The translations under genes and the position numbers were made by a program. Positions 25,259 through 39,900 of a DNA stretch of 64,000 nucleotides are shown in pieces (position 1 is the first letter of the stretch; each line of letters starts with the position of its first letter). The DNA comes from Chamaelirium japonicum (lineage: Eukaryota; Streptophyta; Magnoliopsida; Liliales; Melanthiaceae), in assembly GCA_947650365.1 (NCBI GenBank), contig OX393552.1:47756999-47820998 (forward strand), in the 5' to 3' direction. The notes below the pieces were generated by a model that ran no database searches, had not been told where the DNA came from, and saw nothing but the letters and a program-made list of their open reading frames with translations.

Positions 25259-28139
25259 TAGAATAGATACATTTGTACGAATAAATTTGAATGGATCGTA
25301 TGAATGGATTAGAATGGATTGTACGTGCGAATGAATTAGAATGGATCGTACGAATGGATTACAATGGATCGTACGAATGGATTAGAATAGATCGTACGAA
25401 TGAATTAGAATGGATCGTAAGAATGAATTAGAATGGATCGTACGAATGAATTAGAATGGATACATTCGCGCGAATGATTTAGAATGGATCATACGAATGA
25501 ATTAGAATGGATACATTTGTGCGAATGTATTCGAATGGATTGCACAAATTGAATTACAATGGATCATACGAATGAATTAGAATGGATCGTGCGAATGAAT
25601 TAGAATTGATCATACGAATGAATTAGAATGGATCGTTCGAATGAATTAGAATGGATCGTACGAATGGATTAGAATGGATCGTACGAATGAATTAGAATGG
25701 ATACATTCGTGCGAATGAATTAGAATTGATCGTAGGAATGAATTAGAATGGATCGTGCAAATGAATTAGAATGGTTACATTCGTGCGAATGAATTAGAAT
25801 GGAACATAGGAATGAATTAGAATGGATTAGAATGGATATATTCTAATTCATTCATACGATCCATTCTAATCTATTTGTACGAATGAATTAGAATGGATCG
25901 TACGAATGGATTAGAATGGATCGTACGAATGAATTAGAATGGATCGTACGAACAAATTAGAATGGATCGTACGAACGAATTAGAATGGATCATATGAATG
26001 AATTAGAATGGATCGTACGAATTAATTAGAATGGATACATTCGTGCGAATTAATTAGAATGGATCGTACGAATGAATTAGACTGGATCGTACGAATAAAT
26101 TAGAATGGATACATTCGTGCGAATGAATTAGAATGGATTGTGCGAATGAACTAGAACGGATTGTGCGAATGAATTAGAATGGATCGTGCGAATGAATTAG
26201 AATGGATCGTACGAATGAATTAGAATGGATCATAGGAATGAATTAGAATGGATCGTGCAAATGAATTAGAATGGATCGTACGAATGAATTAGAATGGATC
26301 GTACGATCCATTCTAATTCATTCTCACAAATATATCCATTCTAATTCATTCGTATGATCCATTCTAATTCATTCGCACGATCCATTCTAATTCATTCGCA
26401 TGAACATATCGATTCTAATTCATTCGTACGATCCATTCTAATTCATTCGTACGATCCATTCTAATTCATTCGTACGATCCATTCTAATTCGTTCGTACGA
26501 TCCATTCTAATTCGTTCGTACGATCCATTCTAATTCATTTGCACGATCCATTCTAATTCATTTGTACGATCCATTTTAATTCATTCACATGATCCATTCT
26601 AATTCATTCGTACAATGCGTTCTAATTCATTCGCTCGAATGTATCCATTCTAATTCAATCGCTCGAATAAATTAGAATGGATCGGATGAATAAATTAGAA
26701 TGGATCGTACGATTCATTCTAATTCATTCGTACGATCCATTCTAATGCATTCGTACGATTCATTCTAATTCATTCGCACGATCCATTCTAATTCATTCGT
26801 ACGATCCATTCTTATTCATTCATACGATCCATTCTAATTCATTCGCACAATCCATTCTAATTCATTCGTACGATCCATTCTAATTCATTCGTATGATCCA
26901 TTCTAACTCATTTTAGAATGGATCGTACGAATGAATTAGAATGGATCGTATGAACGAATTAGAATGGATCGTACGAATGAATTAGAATAGATACATTCGA
27001 GCGAATGAATTAGAATGGATCCTACGAATGAATTAGAATAGATCGTACGAATGGATTAGAATGGATCGTACGAATGGATTAGAATGGATCGTACGAATGA
27101 ATTAGAATGGATCATACAAATGAATTAGAAAGGTTACATTCGTGAGAATGAATTAGAATGGATCGTACGAATGAATTAGATAGGATCATGCGAATGAATT
27201 TGAATGGATCGTACGAATGAATTAGAATGGATCGAACGAATGAATTAGAATGGATACATTCGAGCGAATGAATTAGAATAGATCGTAGGAATGAATTAGA
27301 ATGGATCATACGAATGAATTAGAATGGATCGTGCGAATGAATTAGAATGGATTGTACGAATGAATTAGAATGGATACATTCGTGCGAATGAATTAAAATG
27401 GATCGTACGAATGAATTAGAATGGATCGTAAGAATGAATTAGAATAGTTCGTAGGAATGAATTAGAATGGATCATACGAATGAATTAGAATGGATTGTAC
27501 GAACGAATTAGAATGGATCGTACGAACAAATTAGAATGGATCATACGAATGAATTAGAATGGATCGTACGAATGAATTAGAATGGATACATTCGTGCGAA
27601 TGAATTAGAATGGATCGTACGAATGAATTAGAATGGATACATTCGTGCGAATGAATTAGAATGGATCGTACGAATAAATTAGACTGGATCGTACGAATAA
27701 ATTAGAATGGATACATTCATACGAATGAATTAGAATGGATCGTATGAATGAATTAGAATGGATCGTGCGAATGAATTAGAATGGATCGTAGGAATGAATT
27801 AGAATGGATCGTACGAATGAATTAGAATGAATCGTGCGAATGAATTAGAATGGATCGTGCGAATGAATTAAAATGGATCGTGCGAATGAATTAGAATGGA
27901 TCGGGCGAATGAAATAGAATGGATCGTGCGAATGAATTAGAATGGATCGTGCGAATTAATTAGAATGGATCGTATGAACGAATTAGAATGGATCGTACGA
28001 ACGAATTAGAATGGATCGTATGAACGAATTAGAATGGATCGTACGAATGAATTAGAATGGATACATTCGAGCAAATGAATTAGAATGAATCGTACGAATG
28101 AATTAGAATGGATGAAAGGAATGAATTAGATTGGATTGT
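25259..28139. repeat. 2,864 bp higher-order repeat, copy 2
   Basis: AGATACATTTGTACGAATAA recurs at 25265, 2,864 bp after copy 1, and cassette K recurs at the same offset (27112 versus 24248). The junction between copies reads GTGCGAATTAG; the corresponding site after copy 2 (near 28139) reads GTGCGAATGAATTAG. Four bases are therefore missing at the copy 1/2 junction and the duplication join falls inside a monomer. One additional GTTCGTACG monomer (near 26510) and one GTGCGAATG monomer (near 27330) distinguish copy 2. Confidence 0.92.
25880..26870. repeat. segment G, copy 2 of 4
   Basis: Copy within the second 2,864 bp HOR. It has the same CATATCGATTC monomer and the same small F island (GGATCGGATGAATAAATTAG, about 26663-26710). 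Confidence 0.83.
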
Positions 28140-28604
28140 GCGAATGAATTAGAATAGATAGTACGAATGAATTAGAATGGATTGTACGAATGAATTAGAA
28201 TGGATCGTACGAATGAATTAGAATGGATCATGCGAATGAATTAGAATAGATCGTACGAATGAATTAGAATGGATCGTATGAATGAATTAGAATGGATTGT
28301 GCGAAGGAATTAGAATGGATCGTACGAATGAATTAGAATGGATACATTTGTGCGAATGAATTAGAATGGATCGTACGAATGAATTAGAAAGGATTGTACG
28401 AATGAATTAGAATGGATACATTTGTATGAATGAATTAAAATGGATCGTGCGAATGAATTAGAATGGATCGTACGAATGAATTAGAATAGATCGTACGAAT
28501 GGATTAGAATGGATCGTACGAATGGATTTGAATGGATCTTACGAATGGATTAGAATGGATCGTACGAATGAATTAGAATGGATCGTACAAATGAATTAGA
28601 AAGG
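28140..28604 (+). repeat. F-oriented satellite block after the 2.86 kb HOR
   Basis: F orientation started near 26912 inside HOR copy 2 and continues to about 28604. It ends in GAAAGG joined directly to CATTCGTACGATCC, with the TTA of GGTTACATTCG missing. Confidence 0.86.
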
Positions 28605-29240
28605 CATTCGTACGATCCATTCTAATTCGTTCGTACAATCCATTCTAATTCATTCGCACGATCCATTCTAATTCATTCGTATGATCCATTCTAATTCATT
28701 CCTACGATCTATTCTAATTCATTCGCTCGAATGTATCCATTCTAATTTATTCGTTCGATCCATTCGAATTCATTCGTACGATCCATTCAAATTCATTCGC
28801 ATGATCCAATCTAATTCATTCATACAATCCATTCTAATCCATTCGTACGATCCATTCTAATCTATTCGTACGATCCATTCTAATCCATTCGTAGGATCCA
28901 TTCTAATTCATTCGTACGATCCATTCTAATTCATTCGCACGAATGTATCCATTCTAATTCATTCGTACGATCCATTCTAATCCATTCGTATGATCCATTC
29001 TAATTCATTTGTATGATCTATTCTAATTCATTCGCTCGAATGTATCCATTCTAATTCATTCGTTCGATCCTATCTAATTCATTCGTACGATCCATTCAAA
29101 TTCATTCGCATGATCCATTCTAATTCATTCTCACGAATGTAACCTTTCTAATCTATTTGTATGATCCATTGTAATTCATTCGTACGATTCATTCTAATCC
29201 TTTCGTACGATCCTTTCTAATTCATTCGTACGATCCATTC
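28605..29240 (-). repeat. R-oriented satellite block
   Basis: Reverse-oriented monomers with two partial R copies of cassette K. It ends at ATCCATTC-ATTA-GAATGGAT near 29240, an inverted repeat with 8 bp arms and a 4 bp centre. Confidence 0.87.
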
Positions 29241-30352
29241 ATTAGAATGGATACATTTGTACGAATAAATTAGAATGGATTGTACGAATGAATTAGAATG
29301 GATACATTCTTGCGAATAAATTAGAATGGATCATATATTTGTGCAAATAAATTAGAATGGATCATACGAATGAATTAGAATGAATTGTACTAATGAATTA
29401 GAATGGATATATTCGAGCGAATGAATTAGAATGGATCGTACGAATGAATTAGAATGGATCATAGGAATGAATTAGAATAGATCGTGCAAATAAATTAGAA
29501 TGGATACATTCGTGCAAATGAATTAGAATGGATCGTAGGAATGAATTAGAATGGATCATACGAATGAATTAGAATGGTTACATTCGTGCGAATGAATTAG
29601 AATGGATCGTATGACTGGATTAGAATAGATCGTACGAATGAATTAGAATGGATCGTACAAATGAATTAGAAAGGTTACATTTGTGAGAATGGATTAGAAT
29701 GGATCGTACGAATGGATTAGAATGGATCGTACGAATGAATTAGAATGGATCGTACGAATGCATTAGAATGGATACATTCGTGCGAATGAATTAGAATGGA
29801 TTGTACGAATGAATTAGAATGGATCGTGCGAATGAATTAGAATGGATCGTACGAATGAATTAGAATGGATCGTGCGAATGAATTAGAATGGATCGTACGA
29901 ATGAATTAGAATGGATACATTGGTGCGAATGAATTAGAATGGATCGTACGAATGAATTAGAATGGATCGTACGAATGAATTAGAATGGATCGTGCGAATG
30001 ATTTAGAATGGATCGTACGAATGAATTAGAATGGATACATTTGTGCGAATGAGTTAGAATGGATCATACGAATGAATTAGAATGGATCGTATGAATGAAT
30101 TAGAATGGATCATACGAATGAATTAGAATGGATCGTGCGAATGAATTAGAATGGATTGTACGAATGAATTAGAATGGATACATTCGAGCGAATGAATTAG
30201 AATAGATCGTAGGAATGAATTAGAATGGATCATACGAATGAATTAGAATGGATCATGCGAATGAATTAGAATGGATTGTACGAATGAATTAGAATGGATA
30301 CATTCGTGCGAATGAATTAGAATGGATCAGACGAATGAATTAGAATGGATCG
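29241..30352 (+). repeat. F-oriented satellite block
   Basis: F monomers with the GAGCG/ATAGG/GCAAAT/GGTTACATTCG cassette at about 29405-29600 and repeated CATTCGAGCG ... GTAGG series near 30180. One rearranged monomer near 29335 (GGATCATATATTTGTGC) fuses 23 and 28 bp types. Confidence 0.87.
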
Positions 30353-30916
30353 TACGATTCTTTCTAATTCATTCATACGATCCATTCTAATACATTCGTA
30401 CGATCCATTCTAATTTATTCGTACGATCCATTCTAACTCATTCGGTGGATCCATTCTAATTCATTCGTACGATCCATTCTAATTCATTCGCACAATCCAT
30501 TCTAATTTATTCGTACGATCCATTCTAGTTCATTCATACGATCTATTCTAATTCATTCGCACGAATGTAACCATTCTAATTCATTCGTACGATTCATTCT
30601 AATTCATTCGTATAAGCTATTCTAATTCATTTGTACGATCCATTCTAATTCATTCGTACGATCTATTCTAATTCATTCGTACGATCCATTCTAATTCATT
30701 CGCACAAATGTATCCATTCTAATTCATTCGTACGATCCATTCTAATTCATTCGCACGATCCATTCTAATTCATTCGTACGATCCATTCAAATTCATTCGT
30801 ACGATCCATTCTAATTCATTCGTACGATCCATTCTAATTCATTCGTACGATCCATTCTAATTCATTCGCACGATCCATTCTAATCTATTTGTACGATCCA
30901 TTCTAATTCATTCATA
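30353..30916 (-). repeat. R-oriented block leading into the large HOR
   Basis: Shares the GTATAAGCTATTC and ATTCGGTGGATCC variants with the R blocks inside the large HOR (near 37190 and 32150). It is therefore probably a fourth, partial relative of that unit. Confidence 0.82.
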
Positions 30917-33900
30917 CAAATGAATTAGAATGGATCGTATGAATGAATAAGAATAGATCGTACGAATGAATTCGAATGGATCGTGCGAATGAATTAGAAT
31001 GAATCGTACGAATGCATTAGAATGGATACATTCGTGCGAATGAATTAGAATGGATCGTACGAATGAATTAAAATGGATCAAACAAATGAATTAGAAAGGT
31101 TACATTCGTGAGATTGAATTAGAATGGATCGTACGAATGAATTAGAATGGATCGTACGAATGAATTAGAATGGATACATTCAAGCGAATGAATTAGAATG
31201 GATCGTACGAACGAATTAGAATGGATCATAGGCATGAATTAGAATGGATCGTGCAAATGAATTAGAATTTATCGTGCGAATGAATTAGAATGAATCGTAC
31301 AAATGAATTAGAACGGATTCGTGCGAATGAATTAGAATGGATCGTACGAATGAATTAGAATGGATCATACAAATGAATTAGAAAGGTTACATTCGTGAGA
31401 ATGAATTAGAATGGATCGTACGAATGAATTAGAATGGATCATGCGAATGAATTTGAATGGATCGTACGAATGAATTAGAATGGATCAAACTAATGAATTA
31501 GAATGGATACATTCGAACGAATGAATTAGAATAGATCGTAGGAATGAATTAGAATGGTTACTTTCGTTCGATCCATTATAATTCATTCGCATAATCCATT
31601 CTAATTCATTCATACGATCCTTTCTAATTCATTCGTTCGATCCATTCTAATTCATTCATACGATCCATTCTAATTCATTCGTACGATCCATTCTAATTCT
31701 TTCGCACGATCCATTCTAATTTATTCGTACGATCCATTCTAATTCATTCGTAATATCTATTCTAATTCATTCGCATGATCCATTCTAATTGATTCGTACG
31801 ATCCATTCTAATTCATTCGTACAATCCATTCAAATTCATTCGTACGATGCAATCTAATTCATTCGTATGATCCATTCTAATCCATTCGTACGATCCATTC
31901 TAATCCATTCGTATGATCCATTCTAATTCATTCGTACGATCCATTCTAATTCATTCGCACAAATATATCCATTCTAATTTATATGATCCATTCTAATTCG
32001 TTCATACGATCCATTCTAATTCATTCGTACGAATGTATCCATTCTAATTTATTTGTATGATCCATTCTAATTCATTCGTACGAATGTATCCATTCTAATT
32101 CATTTGTATGATCCATTCTAATTTATTCGTACGATTCATTCTAATTCATTCGGTGGATCCATTCTAATTCATTCGTACGATCCATTCTAATTCATTCGCA
32201 CGATCCATTCTAATTTATTCGTACGATCCATTCTAATTCATTCGTACGATCTATTCTAATTCATTCGCATGATCCATTCTAATTCATTCCTACGATCTAT
32301 TCTAATTCATTCGCTCGAACGAATGAATTAGAATGGATCATAGGAATAAATTAGAATGGATCGTGCAAATGAATTAGAATTGATACATTCGAGCGAATGA
32401 ATTAGAATAGATCCTAGGAATGAATTAGAATGGATCATACGAATGAATTAGAATGGATCGTGCGAATGAATTAGAATGGATTGTACGAATGAATTAGAAT
32501 GGATACATTCGTGCGAAAGAATTAGAATGGATCGGACGAATGAATTAGTATGGATCGTGCGAATGAATTAGAATGGATCGTACGAATGAATTAAAATGGA
32601 TCGTGCGAATGAATTAGAATTGATCATACGAATGAATTAGAATGGATCGTACGAATGAATTAGAATGGATCGTACGAATAAATTAGAATGGATCGTGCGA
32701 ATGGATTAGAATGGATCGTATGAATGAATTAGAATGGATCCACCGAATGAGTTAGAATGGATAATACGAATGAATTAGAATGGATCGTACGAACGATTTA
32801 GAATGGATACATTCGTGCGAATGAATTACAATGGATCGTACGAATGAATTAGACTGGATCGTACGAATAAATTAGAATGGATACATTCATACGAATGAAT
32901 TAGAATGGATCGTACGAATGTATTAGAATTGATCGTATGAATGGATTAGAATGGATCGTACGAATGGATTAGAATGGATCGTACGAATGAATTAGAATGG
33001 ATCATACAAATGAATTAGAAAGGTTACATTCGTGAGAATGAATTAGAATGGATCGTGCGAATGAATTAGAATGGATCGTGCGAATGAATTAGAATGGATC
33101 GTACGAATGAATTAGAATGGATCGTGCGAATGAATTAGAATGGATCGTACGAATGAATTAGAATGGATCCACCGAATGAGTTAGAATGGATCATACGAAT
33201 GAATTAGAATGGATTGTACGAATGGATTAGAATGGATTGTACGAATGAATTAGAATGGATCGTACGAATGGATTAGAATGGATCGTACGAATGAATTAGA
33301 ATGGATACATTCGTACGATCCATTCTAATTCATTCTCACAAATGTATCCATTCTAATCCATTCGTACGATCCATTCTAATTCATTCGTACGATCCATTCT
33401 AATTCATTCGCACAAATGTACCCATTTTAATTCATTTGCACGATCCATTCTAATTCATTCCTATGATCCATTCTAATCCATTCGTACGATCCATTCTAAT
33501 TCATTCGTACGATCCTTTCTAATTCATTCGCACGATCCATTCTAATTCGTTCGTATGATCCTTTCTAATTCATTCATATGATACATTCGTGAGAATGAAT
33601 TAGAATGGATCGTACGAATAAATTAGAATGGATACATTTGTGCGAATGAATTAGAATGGATCGTACAAATGAATTAGAATGGATCGTACGAATGAATTAG
33701 AATGGATCATGCGAATGAATTAGAATGGATTGTACGAATGAATTAGAATGGATACATTTGTGCGAATGAATTAGAATGGATCAGGCGAATGAATTAGAAT
33801 GGATCGTACAAATGGATTAGAATGGATCGTACGAACGAATTAGAATGGATCGTACAAACGAATTAGAATGGTTACATTCGTGCGAATGAATTTGAATGGA

Positions 33901-36211
33901 TCGTATGAATGGATTAGAATGGATCGTACGAATGGAATAGAATGGATCGTACGAATGAATTAGAAAGGTTACATTTGTGAGAATGAATTAGAATGGATCA
34001 TACGAATGAATTAGAATGGATTGTGCGAATGAATTAGAATGGATCGTATGAGTGAATAAGAATGGATCGTACGAATGAATTAGAATGGATCGTGCGAATG
34101 AATTAGAATGAATCGTACGAATGCATTAGAATGGATCGTACGAATGAATTAGAATGAATCGTATGATCCATTCTAATTTATTCGTCCGATCCATTCTAAT
34201 TCATTCGTGCGAATGAATTAGAATGGATACATTCGAGCGAATGAATTAGAACGCATTGTACGAATGAATTAGAATGGATCATGTGAATGAATTAAAATGG
34301 ATCGTACAAATGAATTAGAATGGATCGTGCGAATGAATTAGAATGGATCGTACGAACGAATTAGAATGGATCGTACGAACAAATTAGAATGGATCATACG
34401 AACGAATTATTCATACAAATGGATTAGAATGGATCGTACTAATTCATTAGAATGGATCGTACAATGCGTTCTAATCCATTCGCATGATCGTACGATCCAT
34501 TCTAATTTATTCATACGATCCATTCTAATTCATTCGCACGATCCATTCTAATTTATTCGTATGATCCATTCTAATTCATTCGCATGAATATATCTATTCT
34601 AATTCATTCGTATGATCCATTCTAATTTATTCACACGATCTATTCTAATTCATTCGTACGATCCATTCTAATTCATTCGTACGATCCATTCTAATTCATT
34701 CGCACGAATGTATCATACGAATGAATTAGAATGGATCATGCGAATGAATTAAAATGGATCGTACAAATGAATTAGAATGGATCGTACGAATGAATTAGAA
34801 TAAATCATGCGAATAAATTAGAATGGATCATACGAATGAATTAGAATAGATATATTCATGCGAATGAACTAGAATGGATCGTATGAATGAATTAGAATGG
34901 ATCGTACGAATGAATTAGAATGGATACATTCGTACGATCATTCGTATGATCCATTCTAATTCATTCGTATGATCCATTCTAATTCATTCGCACGATCTAG
35001 TCTAATTCATTCGTACGATCCATTCTAATTCACTCGCACGATCCATTCTAATTCATTCGTATGATCCATTCTAATTCATTCGCACGAATGTAACCATTCT
35101 AATTCATTCGTACGATCCATTCAAATTCATTCATACGATCCTATCTAATTCATTCGCACGATCCATTCTAATTCATTCGTATAATCCATTCTAATTCATT
35201 CCTACGATCTATTCTATTTCATTCGCTCGAATGTAACCTTTCTAATTAGAATGGAACGTGCGAATGAATTAGAATGGATCATAGGAATGAATTAGAATGG
35301 ATCGTGCAAATAAATTAGAATGCATTCGCACAAATGAATTAGAAAGGTTACATTCGTACAATCTAATTCATTTGAATGAATATATCCATTCTAATTCATT
35401 CGTACGATCCGTTCTAATTCATTCGTACGATCCATTCTAATTCGTTCATACGATCCATTCTAATTGATTCGTATGATCCATTCTAATTCATTCGTATGAT
35501 CCATTCTAATTCATTCGCACGATCCATTCTAATTCATTCGTACGATCCATTCTAATTCATTCGCACGAATGTAACCATTCTAATTCATTCGTACGATCCA
35601 TTCTAATTTATTCCTACGATCCATTCTAATTCATTCGCACAAATGTATCTATTCTAATTCATTCGTACGATCCATTCTAATTCATTTGTACAATCCATTC
35701 TAATTCTTTCTCACAAATGTAACCTTTCAAATTCATTCGTACGATGCAATCTAATTCATTCGCACAAATGTATCTATTCTAATTCATTCGTACAATACGT
35801 TCTAATCTATTCATACGATCCATTATAATCCATTCGTACGATCCATTCTAATTCATTCGCACGAATGTAACCATTCTAATTCATACGCTCGATCCATTCT
35901 AATTTATTCGTACGATCCATTCTAATTCATTCCTACGACCTATTCTAATTCATACGCTCGAATGTATCCATTCTAATTCATTCGTTCGATCCATTCTAAT
36001 TCATTCGTACGATCCATTCTAATTCATTCGCACGATCCATTCTAATCCATTCGTACGATCCATTCTAATCCATTCGTACGATCCATTCTAATCTATTCGT
36101 ATGATCCATTCTAATTCAATCGCACGAATGTAACCAGAATGTATCCATTCTAATTCATTCGTACGATCCATTCTAATTCGTTCGTACGATCCATTCTAAT
36201 TCATTCATATG

Positions 36212-36229
36212 ATCCATTCTAGAATGGAT
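36212..36229. repeat. 18 bp perfect palindrome at an R-to-F switch
   Basis: ATCCATTCT / AGAATGGAT without spacer, centred on CTAG. It opens a 104 bp F island whose other end is the 50 bp palindrome. The same opener occurs near 43655, 59752 and 61303; the copy near 52835 is degraded (CTATTTTAGAATGG). Confidence 0.93.
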
Positions 36230-36299
36230 AGTACGAATGAATTAGAATGGATCGTACGAATGGATTAGAATGGATCGTACGAATGGATTAGAACGCATT

Positions 36300-36349
36300 G
36301 TACGAATGAATTAGAATGGATCGTACGATCCATTCTAATTCATTCGTAC
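36300..36349. repeat. perfect 50 bp spacer-free palindrome at an F-to-R switch (copy 1)
   Basis: Twenty-five-base arms meet at TCGTACGA (36321-36328). I compared each pair outward and all 25 match; the first mismatch is 36299/36350. The arms comprise one full monomer plus two bases. TCGTACGA is the palindromic core of the ordinary 23 bp monomer, so the switch loses no sequence there. Confidence 0.96.
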
Positions 36350-36949
36350 GATCCATTCTAATCCATTCGTACGATCCATTCTAATTCATTCGTATGATTC
36401 ATTCTAATTCATTCTCACAAATGTAACCTTTCTAATTCATTTGTACGATCTATTCTAATTCATTCGTACGATCCATTCTAATCCATTCGTATGATCCATT
36501 CTAATCCATTCGTACGATCCATTCTAATTCATTCATTCAATCCATTCTAATTCATTCGTACGATCCATTATAAATCATTCGTATGATCCATTCTAATTCA
36601 TTCCTAAGATCCATTCTAATTCATTCGCACGAATGTATCCATTCTAATTCATTCGTACGATCCATTCTAATTCATTCGTACGATCCATTCTAATTCATTC
36701 GTACAAATGAATTAGAATGGATCGTATGAATGAATAAGAATGGATCGTACGAATGAATTAGAATGGATCGTGCGAATGAATTAGAATGAATCGTACGAAT
36801 GAATTAGAATGGATACATTCGTGCGAATGAATTAGAATGGATCGTACGAATGGATTAGAATGGATCGTTTCAATGGATTAGAATGGATCGTACGAATGAA
36901 TAAGAAATGATTGTACAAATGAATTAGAAAGGTTACATTTGTGAGAATG

Positions 36950-36973
36950 AATTAGAATGGATCCATTCTAATT
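36950..36973. repeat. 24 bp perfect palindrome at an F-to-R switch
   Basis: AATTAGAATGGA and its complement joined at GGATCC (36959-36964). Identical switches are found at 44359-44382 and 53566-53589 in the other large HOR copies. Confidence 0.94.
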
Positions 36974-39900
36974 TATTCATATAATCCATTCTAATTCATT
37001 CGTTCGATCCAATCTAATTCATTCGTACGATCCATTCTAATTCATTCGTACGATCCATTCTAATTCATTCGCACGATCCATTTTAATTTATTCGTACGAA
37101 CTATTCTAATTCATTCATACGATCTATTCTAATTCATTCGCACGAATGTAACCATTCTAATTCATTCGTACGATTCATTCTAATTCATTCGTATAAGCTA
37201 TTCTAATTCATTCGTACAATCCATTCTAAGTCATTCGTACGATCCATTCTAATTCATTCGTACGATCAATTCTAATTCATTCGCACCAATGTATCCATTC
37301 TAATTCATTCGTACGATCCATTCTAAATCATTCGCACGATCCATTCTAATTCATTCGTACGATCCATTCTAATTCATTCGCACGATCCATTCTAATCCAT
37401 TCGTACGATCCATTCTAATTCATTCGTACAAATGAATTAGAATGGATCGTATGAATGAATAAGAATGTATCGTACGAATGAATTCGAATGGATCGTGCGA
37501 ATGAATTAGAATGAATCGTACGAATGCATTAGAATCGATACATTCGTGCGAATGAATTAGAATGGATCGTACGAATGAATTAGAATGGATCATACAAATG
37601 AATTACAAGGGTTACATTCGTGAGAATTAATTAGAATGGATCGTACGAATGAATTAGAATGGATCGTACGAATGAATTAGAATGGATACATTCAAGCGAA
37701 TGAATTAGAATGGATCGTACGAACCAATTAGAATGGATCAAAGGAATGAATTAGAATGGATCGTGCAAATGAATTAGAATTTATCGTGCGAATGAATTAG
37801 AATGAATCGTACGAATGAATTAGAACGGATTCGTGCGAATGAATTAGAATGGATCGTACGAATGAATTAGAATGGATCATACAAATGAATTTGAAAGGTT
37901 ACATTCGTGAGAATGAATTAGAATGAATCGTACGAATGAATTAGAATGGATCATGCGAATGAATTTGAATGGATCGTACGAATGAATTAGAATTGATCAA
38001 ACTAATGAATTAGATTGGATACATTCGAGCGAATGAATTAGAATAGATCATAGGAATGAATTAGAATGGTTACATTCGTTCGATCCATTCTAATTCATTC
38101 GCACAATCCATTCTAATTCATTCATACGATCCATTCTAATTCATTCGTTCGATCCATTGTAATTCATTCATACGATCCATTCTAATTCATTCGTACGATC
38201 CATTCTAATTCATTCGCACTATCCATTCTAATTTATTCATACGATCCATTCTAATTCATTCGCATGATCCATTCTAATTCATTCGTACGATCCATTCTAA
38301 TTCATTCGTATGATCCATTCTAATTCATTCGCATGATCCATTCTAATCCATTTGTACGATCCATTCTAATTCATTCATACAAATGAATTAGAATGGATCG
38401 TATGAATGAATAAGAATAGATCGTACGAATGAATTAGAATGGATCGTGCGAATGAATTAGAATGAATCGTACGAATGCATTAGAATGGATACATTCGTGC
38501 GAATGAATTAGAATGGATCGTACGAATAAATTAAAATGGATCATACAAATGAATTAGAAAGGTTACATTCGTGAGAATGAATTAGAATGGATCGTACGAA
38601 TGAATTAGAATGGATCGTACGAATGAATTAGAATGGATACATTCAAGCGAATGAATTAGAATGGATCATACGAACGAATTAGAATGGATCATAGGCATGA
38701 ATTAGAATGGATCATGCAAATGAATTAGAATTTATCGTGCGAATGAATTAGAATGAATCGTACGAATGAATTAGAACGGATTCGTGCGAATGAATTAGAA
38801 TGGATCGTACGAATGAATTAGAATGGATCATACAAATGAATTAGAAAGGTTACATTCGTGAGAATGAATTAGAATGGATCGTACGAATGAATTAGAATGG
38901 ATCATGCGAATGAATTTGAATGGATCGTACGAATGAATTAGAATGGATCAAACTAATGAATTAGAATGGATACATTCAAACGAATGAATGAGAATAGATC
39001 GTAGGAATGAATTAGAATGGTTACTTTCGTTCGATCCATTATAATTCATTCGCATAATCCATTCTAATTCATTCATACGATCCTTTCTAATTCATTCGTT
39101 CGATCCATTTTAATTCATTCATACGATCCATTCTAATTCATTCGTACGATCCATTCTAATTCATTCGCACGATCCATTCTAATTTATTCGTACGATCCAT
39201 TCTAATTCATTCGTAATATCTATTCTAATTCATTCGCATGATCCATTCTAATTGATTTGTACGATCCATTCTAATTCATTCGTACAATCCATTCAAATTC
39301 ATTCGTACGATGCAATCTAATTCATTCGTATGATCCATTCTAATCCATTCGTACGATCCATTCTAATCCATTCGTATGATCCATTCTAATTCATTCGTAC
39401 GATCCATTCTAATTCATTCGCACAAATATATCCATTCTAATTTATATGATCAATTCTAATTCGTTCATACGATCCATTCTAATTCATTCGTACGAATGTA
39501 TCCATTCTAATTCATTTGTATGATCCATTCTAATTCATTCGTACGAATGTATCCATTCTAATTCATTTGTATGATCCATTCTAATTCATTCGTACGATTC
39601 ATTCTAATCCATTCGGTGGATCCATTCTAATTCATTCGTACGATCCATTCTAATTCATTCGCACGATCCATTCTAATTTATTCGTACGATCCATTCTAAT
39701 TCATTCGTACGATCTATTCTAATTCATTCGCATGATCCATTCTAATTCATTCCTACGATCTATTCTAATTCATTCGCTCGAACAAATGAATTAGAATGGA
39801 TCATAGGAATGAATTAGAATGGATCGTGCAAATGAATTAGAATGGATACATTCGAGCGAATGAATTAGAATAGATCTTAGGAATGAATTAGAATGGATCA

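Larger units (their letters stand above)
30917..38379. repeat. nested higher-order repeat (P-Q-P'), copy 1, about 7.46 kb
   Basis: Marker monomers recur at fixed offsets in the following copies: ATTCGGTGGATCC at 32150 and 39612, and the ACGAACAAATTAG series at 34366, 41829 and 50981. Internal layout: P about 30.9-33.97 kb; Q about 33.97-37.7 kb; truncated P' about 37.7-38.38 kb. Strand map: F to 31565, R to 32320, F to 33314, R to 33580, F to 34163, R to 34207, F to 34460, R to 34715, F to 34937, R to 35246, F to 35360, R to 36220, F to 36324, R to 36702, F to 36961, R to 37430, F to 38077, R to the end. The open frame at 34366-34551 is not a gene. Confidence 0.9.

Noticed and set aside
34366-34551. 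Open frame reading MDRTNKLEW... and its copies at 41829-42014 and 50981-51166, plus 58542-58748
   Set aside because: Conserved only because the whole HOR is duplicated. It crosses F/R switches, has no codon bias distinct from the satellite and ends as soon as the variant monomers end.
36212-36349. Small inverted-repeat transposon (MITE) forming the 104 bp F island
   Set aside because: The inside of the island is ordinary satellite monomers, there is no target-site duplication, and its end palindromes are products of strand switching.
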